DNA from: Neodiprion pinetum
Lineage: Eukaryota; Arthropoda; Insecta; Hymenoptera; Diprionidae
DNA length: 64,000 nt
Assembly (NCBI RefSeq): GCF_021155775.2
Contig: NC_060234.1
Location: forward strand, 496,001 to 560,000
Reading direction: 5' to 3'
The notes below the pieces were generated by a model. The model did not search any database and had not been told where the DNA came from. It was given only the letters and a program-made list of their open reading frames with translations. The position numbers were made by a program, and so were the translations under genes. Shown here piece by piece: positions 1 through 11,388 of this stretch; position 1 is the stretch's first letter; every line of letters starts with the position of its first letter.

Positions 1-3000
1 TGCGCAGTCCCAATACGCTGCGATCAACGCATCAAAAGTTTGAGCCAAAAAACGAGAACCCGTGTTTTCGACATTTTTCAGCGGGCGCTTTTTTCTTCGT
101 AATTTCTCTCCTGTTGATCCCACGCTCTTTTCGCTGCGTTTTCTGAGTTCCTGGTGGTCCAATTAGTCAGGAGAGGGTCATACAAATCGAATCGGAGACC
201 AAAAATTTTTGGCTCCAAAAATGAAGAAAAAAGTAAGGCTAACCCCTTTGCATTTGTGGCGAAAATTTACGCGATTTCGAAAAGTGCTGCAATAAATTCT
301 TCCTGGCCTTATTCCGACGTAATTTTGCGAGCGAAATCGATTGGGCGCAGTCCCAATACGCTGCGATCAAAGCATCAAAAGTTAGAGCCGAAAAACGAGA
401 ACCTGTGTTTTCGACATTTTTCAGCGGGCGCTTTTTTCTTCGTAATTTCTCTCCTGTTGATCCCACGCTCTTTTCGCTGCGTTTTCTGAGTTCCTGGTGG
501 TCCGATTAGTCAGGAGAGGGTCATACAAATCGAATCCGAGACCAAAAATTTTCGGCTCCAAAAATGAAGAAAAAAGTAAGGCTAACCCCTTTGCATTTTT
601 GGCGAAAATTAACGCGATTTTGAAAAGTGCTGCAATAATTTCTTTCTGGCACTATTCCGACGTAATTTTGCGAGAGAAATCGATTGGGCGCAGTCTCAAT
701 ACGCTGCGATCAACGCATCAAAAGTTAGAGCCGAAAAACGAGAACCTGTGTTTTCGACATTTTTCAGCGGGCCCTTTTTTCTTCGTAATTTCTCTCCTGT
801 TGATCCCACGCTCTTTTCGCTGCGTTTTCTGAGTTCCTGGTGGTCCAATTAGTCAGGAAAGGGTCATACAAATCGAATCGGAGACCAAAAATTTTCGGCT
901 CCAAAAATGAAGAAAAAAGTAAGGTTAACCCCTTTGCATTTTTGGCGAAAATTTACGCGATTTTGAAAAGTGCTGCAATAATTTCTTTCTGGCACTATTC
1001 CGACGTAATTTTGCGAGAGAAATCGATTGTGCGCAGTCCCAATACGCTGCGATCAACGCATCAAAAGTTTGAGCCAAAAAACGAGCACCTGTTTTTTCGA
1101 CATTTTTCAGCGGGCGCTTTGTTCTTCGTAATTTCTCTCCTGTTGATCCCACGCTCTTTTCGCTGCGTTTTCTGAGTTCCTGGTGGTCCGATTAGTCAGG
1201 AGAGGGTCATACAAATCGAATCCGAGACCAAAAATTTTCGGCTCCAAAAATGAAGAAAAAAGTAAGGCTAACCCCTTTGCATTTTTGGCGAAAATTTACG
1301 CGATTTTGAAAAGTGCTGCAATAATTTCTTTCTGGCACTATTCCGACGTAATTTTGCGAGAGAAATCGATTGGGCGCAGTCCCAATACGCTGCGATCAAA
1401 GCATTAAAAGTTAGAGCCGAAAACCGAGAACCTGTGTTTTCGACATTTTTCAGCGGGCCCTTTTTTCTTCGTAATTTCTCTCCTGTTGATCCCACGCTCT
1501 TTTCGCTGCGTTTTCTGAGTTCCTAGTGGTCCAATTAGTCAGGAGAGGGTCATACAAATCGAATCCGAGACCAAAAATTTTCGGCTTCAAATACGAAGGA
1601 AAAAGTAAGGCTAACCCCTTTGCATTTTTGGCGAAAATTTTCGCGATTTTGAAAAGCGCTGGAATAAATTCTTTTATGCCCCATTCCGACGTAATTTTGC
1701 GAGAGAAATCGATTGGGCGCAGTCTCAATACGCTGCGATCAACGCATCAAAAGTCAGAGCCGAAAAACGAGAACCTGTGTTTTCGACACTTTTCAGCGGG
1801 TGCTTTTTCCTCAGTAATTTCTCTTCTGTTGATCCCACGCTCTTTTCGCTGCGTTTTTTGAGTTCCTAGTGGGCCAATTAGTCAGGAGAGGGTCATTTAA
1901 ATCGAATCCGAGACCAAAAATTTTCGGCTCCAAAAATGAAGAAAAAAGTAAGGCTAACCCCTTTGCATTTTTGGCGAAAATTCACGCGATTTTGAAAAGT
2001 GCTGCAATAAATTCTCTCTGGCACTATTCCGACGTAATTTTGCGAGAGAAATCGATTGGGCGCAGTCCCAATACGCTGCGATCAAGGCATTAAAAGTTAG
2101 AGCCAAAAAACGAGAACCTGTGTTTTCGACATTTTTCAGCGGGTGCATTTTCCTTCGTAATTTCTCTCCTGTTGATCCCACGCTCTTTTCGCTGCGTTTT
2201 CTGAGTTCCCGGTGGTCCAATTAGTCAGGAGAGGGTCATACAAATCGAATCCGAGACCAAAAATTTTCAGCTCCAAAAACGAAGAAAAAAGTAAGGCTAA
2301 CCCCTTTGCATTTTTGGCGAAGATTTACGCGATTTTGAAAAGTGCTGCAATAAATTCTCTCCGGCGCTATTCCGACGTAATTTTGCGAGAGAAATCGATT
2401 GTGCGCAGTCCCAATACGCTGCGATCAAAGCATCAAAAGTTAGAGCCGAAAAACGAGAACCTGTGTTTTCGACATTTTTCAGCGGGCGCTTTTTTTTTCG
2501 TAATTTCTCTCCTGTTGATCCCACGCTCTTTTCGCTGCGTTTTCTGAGTTCCTGGTGGTCCAATTAGTCAGGAGAGGGTCATACAAATCGAATCGGAGAC
2601 CAAAAATTTTCAGCTCCAAAAACGAAGTAAAAAGTAAGGCTAACCCCTTTGCATTTTTGGCGAAGATTTACGCGATTTTGAAAAGTGCTGCAATAAATTC
2701 TCTCTGGCACTATTCCGACGTAATTTTGCGAGAGAAATCGATTGTGCGCAGTCCCAATACGCTGCGATCAACGCATCAAAAGTTTGAGCCAAAAAACGAG
2801 AACCCGTGTTTTCGACATTTTTCAGCGGGCGCTTTTTTCTTCGTAATTTCTCTCCTGTTGATCCCACGCTCTTTTCGCTGCGTTTTCTGAGTTCCTGGTG
2901 GTCCAATTAGTCAGGAGAGGGTCATACAAATCGAATCGGAGACCAAAAATTTTTGGCTCCAAAAATGAAGAAAAAAGTAAGGCTAACCCCTTTGCATTTT

Positions 3001-5296
3001 TGGCGAAAATTTACGCGATTTTGAAAAGTGCTGCAATAATTTCTTTCTGGCACTATTCCGACGTAATTTTGCGAGAGAAATCGATTGGGCGCAGTCCCAA
3101 TACGCTGCGATCAAGGCATTAAAAGTTAGAGCCAAAAAACGAGAACCTGTGTTTTTGACATTTTTCAGCGGGTGCTTTTTCCTTCGCAATTTCTCTCCTG
3201 TTGATCCCACGCTCTTTTCGCTGCGTTTTCTGAGTTCCTGGTGGTCCAATTAGTCAGAAGAGGGTCATACAATTCGAATCGGAGACCAAAAATTTTTGGC
3301 TCCAAAAATGAAGAAAAAAGTAAGGCTAACCCCTTTGCATTTTCGGCGAAAATTTACGCGATTTTGAAAAGTGCTGCAATAATTTCTTATGGCACTATTC
3401 CGACGTAATTTTGCGTGAGAAATCGATTGGACGCAGTCCCAATACGCTGCGATCAAAGCATCAAAAGTTAGAGCCGAAAAACGAGAACCTGTGTTTTCGA
3501 CATTTTTCAGCGGGCGCTTTTTTCTTCGTAATTTCTCTCCTGTCGATCCCACGCTCTTCTCGCTGCGTTTTCTGAGTTCCCAGTGGGCCAATTAGTCAGG
3601 AGAGGGTCATACAAATCGAATCCGAGACCAAAAATTTTCGGCCCCAAAAATGAAGAAAAAAGTAAGGCTAACCCCTTTGCATTTTTGGCGAAAATTCACG
3701 CGATTTTGAAAAGTGCTGCAATAAATTCTCTCTGGCACTATTCCGACGTAATTTTGCGAGAGAAATCGATTGGGCGCAGTCCCAATACGCTGCGATCAAC
3801 GCATCAAAAGTTAGAGCCGAAAAACGAGAACCTGTGTTTTCGACATTTTTCAGCGGGTGCTTTTTCCGTCGTAATTTTTCTCCTGTTGATCCCACGCTCT
3901 TTTCGCTGCGTTTTCTGAGTTCCTGGTGGTCCAATTAGTCAGAAGAGGGTCATACAAATTGAATCGGAGACCAAAAATTTTCGGCTCCAAAAATGAAGAA
4001 AAAAGTAAGGCTAACCCCTTTGCATTTTTGGCGAAAATTTACGCGATTTTGAAAAGTGCTGCAATAATTTCTTTCTGGCACTATTCCGACGTAATTTTGC
4101 GAGAGAAATCGATTGGGCGCAGTCCCAATACGCTGCGATTAAAGCATCAAAAGTTAGATTCGAAAAACGAGAACCTGTGTTTTCGACATTTTTCAGCGGG
4201 TGCTTTTTCCTTCGTAATTTCTCTCCTGTTGATCCCACGCTCTTTTCGCTGCGTTTTCTGAGTTCCTCGTGGTCCAGTTAGTCAGGAGAGGGTCATACAA
4301 ATCGAATCCGAGACCAAAAATTTTCGGCTCCAAAAATGAAGAAAAAAGTAAGGCTAACCCCTTTGCATTTTTGGCGAAAATTCACGCGATTTTGAAAAGT
4401 GCTGCAATAAATTCTCTTTGGCACTATTCCGACGTAATTTTGCGAGAGAAATCGATTGGGCGCAGTCCCAATACGCTGCGATCAACGCATCAAAAGTTAG
4501 ATTCGAAAAACGAGAACCTGTGTTTTCGACATTTTTCAGCGGGTGCTTTTTCCTTCGTAATTTCTCTCCTGTTGATCCCACGCTCTTTTCGCTGCGTTTT
4601 CTGAGTTCCTGGTGGTCCAGTTAGTCAGGAGAGGGTCATACAAATCGAATCCGAGACCAAAAATTTTTGGCTCCAAAAATGAAGAAAAAAGTAAGGCTAA
4701 CCCCTTTGCATTTTTGGCGAAAATTCACGCGATTTTGAAAAGTGCTGCAATAAATTCTCTTTGGCACTATTCCGACGTAATTTTGCGAGAGAAATCGATT
4801 GGGCGCAGTCCCAATACGCTGCGATCAACGCATCAAAAGTTAGAGCCGAAAAACGAGAACCTGTGTTTTCGACATTTTTCAGCGGGTGCTTTTTCCTTCG
4901 CAATTTCTCTCCTGTTGATCCCACGCTTTTTTCGCTGCGTTTTCTGAGTTCCTAGTGGTCCAATTAGTCAGGAGAGGGTCATACAAATCGAATCCGTGAC
5001 CAAAAATTTTTGGCTTCAAATACGAAGGAAAAAGTAAGGCCAACCCTTTGCATTTTTGGCGAAAATTTTCGCGATTTTGAAAAGTGCTGGAATAAATTCT
5101 TTCATGCAGTATTCCGACGTAATTTTGCGAGAGAAATCGATTGGGCGCAGTCCCAATACGCTGCGATCAACGCATCAAAAGTTAGAGCCGAAAAACGAGA
5201 ACCTGTGTTTTCGACATTTCTCAGCAGGTGCTTTTTCCTTCGTAATTTCTTTCCTGTCAATCCCACGCTCTTTTCGCTGCGTTTTCTGAGTTCCTG
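1..5296. repeat. 343-bp tandem satellite array, about 15.4 monomers
   Basis: Head-to-tail copies of one 343-bp unit. A landmark in each unit (GTGGTCCAATTAGTCAGG and close variants) recurs at 154, 497, 840, 1183, 1526, 1869, 2212, 2555, 2898, 3241, 3583, 3926, 4269, 4612 and 4955. The single 342-bp step after 3241 reflects a one-base deletion. Copies differ by scattered substitutions and few indels, as expected of a satellite homogenised by unequal exchange or conversion. The first 153 bases are the tail of another unit, so the array continues to the left of the window. Long open frames occur on both strands of each unit, but they open with GTG or TTG, carry no splice or promoter context and simply follow the unit length, so I do not call them genes. 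Confidence 0.97.
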
Positions 5297-5540
5297 GTGG
5301 TCCAATTAGTCAGGGAAGGGTCATACAAATCGAATCTCAGACCAGATATTTCGTCGTCAAAAAAGTAGCAAGGCCTTTGGATATCAGGTCAAAATTTGCC
5401 GATTCTGAAACCCGCCGTAATAAATTTTTTGTTGCACTCCAACGACATGAGCTTGCGAGAGAAATTGATCCTTGGCAGTGTGGGCTCGCTGCCAGCATTG
5501 TAACGAAAGTTACTTTCGAAACACATGAAATGTGCACAGG
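5297..5540. repeat. diverged satellite monomer at array edge
   Basis: The last recognisable in-register unit begins exactly like the array (GTGGTCCAATTAGTCAGG) and keeps blocks such as GGGTCATACAAATCGAATC and CTTGCGAGAGAAATTGATC in the same order. Between these blocks it has many substitutions and small gaps. It marks the boundary between homogenised and unhomogenised copies. Confidence 0.85.
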
Positions 5541-5936
5541 ACTTCCACTGAGGTGGGGTAAATTAGTTCAAATTAATAGTCATAAAGTTTCGTACCTAGT
5601 TCAGTGCAGTTTATTTAATATAATATTTGTACAATATTGCTTAATTATAAGTGTCGTGGTGTCAGTGTGTAACAATTCAACACGTTCACAAACAGAATCA
5701 AATTGGAAGACAATAACAAATACAAAAATGCGAATAATCATTTCTCAAGATATTTCAGCATAATTTGAGGAAGTAGGTGTACAGTATACATTATCTTAAG
5801 TCGAATACGACAAATACTATATCAGTTAGTGATTATCGTAGTTTACAAAGACAGCTCAGGTGTTGACCTTCGTCCAGGTCCAACACACCTCTGTAGAATA
5901 CGACGTATGATGTCTGATTTATGTTAGTATCTAGCC

Positions 5937-6480
5937 CATTTGATGTCACGAGGATTAAAACGAATGAAGAATCAATTTTTTTCCATATCTCCTTCGCATT
6001 TTGTTAGTCTTTGGTCTCTTGCCGTTCAAGATGTCTTCTACGCTTTCCTGAGATCCCAATCAGTCTGTAAAGGCTCATACAAATCGATTATAGAGGAAAA
6101 ATTATTTGCTCACAAAAAGAGCAAGATCAACCCAGATACTTTTCTAAAATTTCGACGATCCTGAATAATGCTAGAATCGATTGTTTGATGCTATACATCG
6201 AAATAATTTTCGAGAGGAACCGAATCCGTGAAGTCTTGAGGCGCGGCGAGCATCGAACATGAATTACCCCAAAAAATCGAAGAAATTCCTTCGTATCTTC
6301 TGAGCCGTTGGTTCTAAAATACTTCGAATGTTTTCTCTGGCTTCCTCGGGGTTTTTTTTAGCCTCGGAAGGGTCCTTTAAATCGATGCCGATACTTAATG
6401 AATTGCGTTTCGAACGAGTACAAAAAAACATGCGGAATCAGACTAACTCGAATTAAAAGTCCTTCGTCGATTATTTCTCA
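5937..6480. repeat. ancient, degenerate satellite monomers
   Basis: Two further relics of the 343-bp unit can be followed by eye. One contains GGCTCATACAAATCGATTA near 6068, and then AATAATTTTCGAGAGGAACCG in the expected order. The second contains GAAGGGTCCTTTAAATCG near 6366. Both are much more diverged than the main array and no longer keep the 343-bp register. The 400 bases before them (5541-5936) are AT-rich and show no clear monomer. Confidence 0.6.
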
Positions 6481-7687
6481 TATATACTCAGGGCCATAGA
6501 TTGAATCCGACCGCCGAACGCGTTTGAATCAATCATCATTATTTCGAGCACTGTGCCGTCGTCACGGCATTCATCGTGTCTATGGATTGCAAGCGACTGC
6601 TAATCGCTTTCTGAATATCATTTTCATTTTCGAAATTTTGTGTATGTCGCTTTATCATTCGGAGATCAGGTATCAAATACTGCCAGACATATATTTGTAT
6701 TGGATATAGTCAAACATTATTAATCATCATACGTACAAAAGAAGCATCTGGTGGGTTTGCAATGTCCTGCACGATTCCGTTCTAAAATGAATGGGATTTC
6801 TGTCCCTCGAACCTGACACACAATGTTCAAGTTAGCAACGTTATCGTAACGAAATATTGGGGAAGAAATCCCTACGAACGAAATAAGATCACAAAATATG
6901 AGTGTGTTCAGTTTTATTACGGATTACTGTATTTCAGGTAAATCCAAAATCGCGAAAGAACAGTTTTTCCACGGCATGAATCGCAACAACGTTACTAACT
7001 TCTATATCAGCCTGACGTTGGAATCTCTCCATCTGCGTCTGTGCTCGCCGCTACGTTATCGGCCAGTAGAGATTTATTTTATCGACGGTTGGAACCCATT
7101 CGCCTGGCGTTGATTTCGTTGAGATGTGTCAACACAATTTAACCTCTCGTGGCTCTCGTGTGTGCCACACGTAGTTCGGCGACTCGCATCTCCGCGCATC
7201 GGTTAAACTCAGTTCTAGAGTTCAGTCATAGTCAGTCAGCGACACTGTATCCAAATTTGGTCAATTATCCGTGCATCTGTAATAGCGGAACGTCATCAGA
7301 TTAATAATTATCGTGCATTTAGTAGAAAGTTGACCTTTTTTTAACGTGAAAGTATAAATTGCAAAGAGATGAATTTTGGTCTTGTAAAAAACGCGACTGC
7401 TAAAATCGAAACTTCCCACCTCTTAATGTAAGGCCGATCGTCATTCTCCCTTCAATGAAGAAATTTTTATAAATTTACTAAACGTATGACAATAAATTTG
7501 ACTTCGTACGAACGCATGTAACTAACCGATGACTGTATTGTTCGATGCTGGCTAATGAAAGTGCTTCGTCAAAAATCGTCACGCGTATATACGATGGTTA
7601 AATGCCTTTGCACCGTGCTCGGTGATCAGTCAAAATTTGTATATTTTTATCCAAGTCAAGAACTTTCTAACCTAAAACAAAAATTAC
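6481..7687. other. intergenic, no supported gene
   Basis: AT-rich spacer between the satellite relics and the candidate exons at 7688. A 71-codon plus-strand frame at 6898-7113 opens with ATG, but has no family resemblance, no convincing splice context and no continuation. I see nothing else that I can support. Confidence 0.5.
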
Positions 7688-8118
7688 CTTTGTTTTTCCT
7701 CATCGTCGTCTCGGCATTTCTCTTTGAGTTTCGTAAACACTCTGACCAATATCTTGATCACCGAGATGTTTAAGGAACCTCCTAGTCGAAACCGCAATTC
7801 CCTATCATTACCATCATCGTCAAAGTTTCCTCGTACCGTGTTTCCTTCGCGAAGTTGATGTCCGTGATACGACGAACTTCTGTCTAAATTCTTCATTGGA
7901 TCTGCAAAAAAAATAAAAAATGACACGCTGTACTATGAGGTTAGCCTTTATTTCTGTTCTACGTGTCTACAAATAACCTGATATATAGACGTTCCTAATT
8001 CGAAATCTGTATTTTTTATTCACTGTCTGTGATAATTTTTAATATAAATTTGTTTTTTATAATTTCTTACCAGGAATGCCGGAAACGCACCGCGGCTGAC
8101 GACATCCTTTCTTCGGCA
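7688..8118 (-). CDS. candidate two-exon fragment of an unrecognised minus-strand gene
   Basis: Read on the minus strand, 8118-8071 and 7901-7688 form two blocks with good splice signals. The donor is CCTG|GTAAGA and the acceptor is a pyrimidine tract ending TTTGCAG, and the second block ends at AAAG|GTAATT. Joined, they stay open in one frame through the junction (G from the first block plus AT gives Asp). The product reads PKKGCRQPRCVSGIP, then DPMKNLDRSSSYHGHQ, then an aspartate-rich stretch, a hydrophobic segment (ISVIKILVRVF) and a charged end (CRDDDEEKQR). I do not recognise a family. Neither the start codon nor the downstream exon is identified. It could be a real gene divergent from tout-velu, or a chance coincidence of splice-like sites. 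Confidence 0.3.
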
Positions 8119-8305
8119 CTATTGTACAAATTCAAGATAGTCTTGTTGATGCATAACCAGAGCAAATCCTCTCCTAGGCCTAGTGTTTCTTTTTAATGTA
8201 AAAAGATGACTGGTAAACAATTCTATTTACTCGCTTGACATTTGGAAAATTCTTTTGTGCCTTATAGTAGTGATGATAATTTGTGATTTTTTTTTCTGAT
8301 TCCAG

Positions 8306-8485
8306 CGATGTCCTTAAGCAACCTGCTCTTTAACCACTCTACGTTTAAACATTGGGTTTATTGCTGAATTGATAGCAATAATAAAATAAAATATTGTCAC
8401 TTCTGGTACATCAACAAATGAAGCATGGGACAGAGTGTGAAATGAAATTATACATATATTTATTGTGAATGTGTGTGGCATAGCA
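8306..8485 (+). other. candidate 5' UTR segment of tout-velu
   Basis: A pyrimidine-rich acceptor (CTGATTCCAG) ends at 8305, suggesting that a non-coding exon precedes the tout-velu start. It holds a short upstream frame (ATG at 8308, about 19 codons, then TGA). A GTG-started extension at 8465 is in frame with the gene but is not an expected initiator. The leader's 5' end is not visible. Confidence 0.35.
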
Positions 8486-11312
8486 ATGCAAGCAAAAAAA
8501 CGCTATTTACTGCTCTTCATTACCTGTGCATTTCTTGCTTATTGCTACTTTGGTGGTTATCGTTTAAAAAGTGAAAAGTGGACTGTGAAAAAACAGGAAC
8601 CTCACGAAAAATTGCCTTCGTACTTAACTTTGAATGAGGAGTTTTACGACAAAGACTTGAAATCAACGGGAATTAATAATCTACTTCTTGTTTCTCGTAA
8701 CACCAATCAATGTCGGATGGAAACTTGCTTCGACTTTACAAGGTGCAGACAAGGTTTCACCGTTTACGTGTATCCCATAGAAGACAATATCAGTCCTCTT
8801 TATCAGAAGATATTGAATGTCATCACTGAGTCTCGATACTACACAACAGATCCTTCTCGAGCCTGCATGTTTGTATTAGGTCTCGATACCCTCGACAGGG
8901 ATCCGCTATCCGCAGAATTCGTTCACAATCTTCCGTCCAAATTGTTGCGATTGACCTACTGGAACAACGGAAGGAATCATTTGATTTTTAACTTATATTC
9001 TGGGACATGGCCGGATTATGCCGAGGAATCGCTCAGCTTTGATCTTGGATATGCTATTTTGGCAAAGGCTAGCATGTCGCAATTCAAATTACGACCAAAT
9101 TTCGACATATCAATTCCACTATTTGGTAAACAACATCCGGAACGAGGTGGCGAACCTGGTCAAGCACCTGAGAACCATTTTCCTACCAATAAAAAATACG
9201 TAGCAGCGTTCAAAGGCAAGCGATACGTCCATGGTATCGGCTCGGAAACTCGAAATGCCCTATATCATCTTCACAATGGGAAAGATTTAGTCTTTGTAAC
9301 AACGTGTAGGCATGGCAAATCTTGGAGGGAGTTACAGGATGAACATTGCCAGCAGGATAATCAAGAGTATGACATGTAAGTATAATTTTTCATTTCATTT
9401 CGAGTTCTTGACTCTAGAAACAATTGAATTCTGGTACTACAAAACCTGGAGAAGTGATGCCAGTGTTCTAAATCACCATTCGTATACTTACCACATTTGA
9501 ATATATTTGTTTCCAATTACAGGTACGACTATGAGATACTATTGATGAATTCCACATTCTGCCTGGTCCCACGCGGAAGAAGACTGGGCAGCTTCAGATT
9601 TCTAGAAGCTCTCCGAGCAGGCTGCATTCCAGTAATACTAAGTAATGGATGGGCTCTTCCGTTTCATGAGCGCATTAATTGGGAGCAAGCAGTAATATTT
9701 TCTGACGAACGCCTCTTGCTTCAGGTTAGTCACAAAACTATCGTAATATTTGTACAAGTTGCCATTATTATAGACTTAGGGATTCTTTTGTGACCAGCTT
9801 TAGGTGCAAACTATTCATGTTTGGTTACAGATCCCAGACATTGTGAGATCAGTTTCGAATGCAGATATCTTGAAGTACAGACAACAAACTCAGTTTTTAT
9901 GGGAACGTTACTTCTCTTCTGTTGAAAAAATCATTTTCACTGTATTTGAGGTAAGTTTATCCAATAATAAAAGAATGAACTTATTCCAAATGCTCAAATC
10001 AAAATAATGTTATCTTTATAAACGGCTCCGCCCAACTTCCATACTCATAAGAAGTATGCAACAAACTGATTGTTTACTTATCTTGCAGACTCTCCGAGAA
10101 AGATTACCTTGGGAAGGGAAACGAGAAGGATCGGTATGGAATTCGAGTCCCGGAGCTCTGGTGACGCTACCGCAGTTTACAGACAGCCAGCAGGAGCTTC
10201 CGTTTTCCAATTGTGAACCCGGCAACACTTTTACTGCGATAATATACTCTCAGCTCGGATCAACAGCAGTCCTATACCGCCTACTCAGAAGCGTGGCTAA
10301 GAGTAAATACTTGGACAAGGTGAGGCATAACGTGAATGATTTTTTTTAATTGGGAAGGAGATGAACTAATTCTATTACCGTTTCTTCTTATCATTACGAC
10401 TATTTTTGCTAATCGATTCCAGATCATACTCATGTGGAACACGGATATTCCTCTTCCAAGGAGGCCGCGTTGGCAAGGAATAAGAGCTTCGATACACGTC
10501 GTGGCAGCTAACGGAATATCTCATCGTTTTTATCCACAGAAATTGATGACAACAAGTGCTGTATTATCCTTAGATGAGGATGCTACTCTCAACACTGATG
10601 AAATTGATTTTGCGTTTACCGTTTGGCGGTATTTTCCTGAAAGGATCGTAGGTTATCCTGCAAGGTCGCATTACTGGGACGACTCCAAGGTATGAAGAAA
10701 TTTTGCATTTTTAATACTTTGAACACAACTGCAATAGTTATACGTTTTTTAAACCATGAATCGTTATTATCTTTTTCTTCAGCGATCATGGGGTTACACC
10801 AGCAAGTGGACCAACGACTACAGTATAGTATTAACAGGGGCAGCTTTCTACCATCGTTATTATAACACTTTATATACCGAGCTGTTGAGCTCGACATTGC
10901 ACAAAACTGTTGCACAGTCGCAAAATTGTGAAGATATACTGATGAACTTTTTAGTCAGTCATGTGACAAGACGACCTCCTATTAAAGTTACGCAACGTAA
11001 GCTATACAAGGATACAACAGTTGCCGGAATCAGGTTTGTAATACAAATGTTATTATTATTTAACCTCAGTAGTACTTTATCAGTATTTAATCCTTTTTTC
11101 TAAATTTTTTTTCTTAATTTCCTGTTCGCAGATCTCCCTGGAACGACCCAGATCATTTTATACAAAGACAAACGTGCATGAACACGTTCGTCGCTGTATT
11201 TGGATACATGCCATTGCTGCGCTCGAATATGAGGCTTGATCCGGTTTTGTTCAAAGATTCCGTGAGCAACCTGCGTAAAAAATATAGACAGATCGAACTT
11301 GTTAGTAATTAG
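8486..11312 (+). CDS. ttv: exostosin-1 (tout-velu), heparan sulfate co-polymerase subunit
   Basis: EXT1 is a Golgi type II membrane glycosyltransferase. With EXT2 it alternates GlcA and GlcNAc addition during heparan sulfate chain elongation. Coding exons are 8486-9375, 9523-9724, 9831-9950, 10089-10319, 10423-10689, 10783-11033 and 11132-11312, all GT-AG and in phase, giving 713 residues against about 750 for animal EXT1. The start MQAKKRY matches the conserved EXT1 N-terminus and a hydrophobic anchor follows (about residues 8-25). The exostosin (GT47) part spans roughly 80-370, with CRMETCFDFTRC, WNNGRNHLIFNLYSGTWPDY and LVPRGRRLGSFRFLEAL. The GT64 part spans roughly 480-700, with the metal-binding LSLDEDA (acidic triad about 532-534), FPERIVGYPARSH, WGYTSKWTND and NCEDILMNF. 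It ends RKKYRQIELVSN. No truncation or missing catalytic motif is seen. Confidence 0.97.
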
Positions 11313-11382
11313 CACTGAAAATGAGATTTTTTTTTTTGCATCGTTACACAAGTATACAACAAAATATACCCTATAAGAATAT

Positions 11383-11388
11383 AATAAA
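11383..11388 (+). terminator. candidate polyadenylation signal of tout-velu
   Basis: AATAAA lies about 70 bases after the tout-velu stop and would give a very short 3' UTR. Further AATAAA copies downstream (for example near 12023) could serve longer transcripts. Confidence 0.4.

Noticed and set aside
154..5289. Repeated 111-codon plus-strand and 75-88-codon minus-strand frames in every satellite unit, looking like a tandem gene family
   Set aside because: They open with GTG or TTG rather than ATG, exist in overlapping frames on both strands, track the repeat unit exactly and lack promoters or splice sites. Better explained as a stop-poor satellite.
1..5296. CENP-B box in the satellite (TTCG ... 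CGGG pair in each unit)
   Set aside because: The spacing between TTCG and CGGG is 11 bases, not the 7 with the internal A required by the consensus.
1..5296. CRISPR-like repeat array
   Set aside because: There is no alternation of short repeats with unique spacers, units are 343 bp, and the genome is eukaryotic.
8465..8485. GTG-started upstream extension of tout-velu
   Set aside because: The conserved EXT1 N-terminus MQAKKRY begins at the ATG at 8486, and GTG initiation is not expected.
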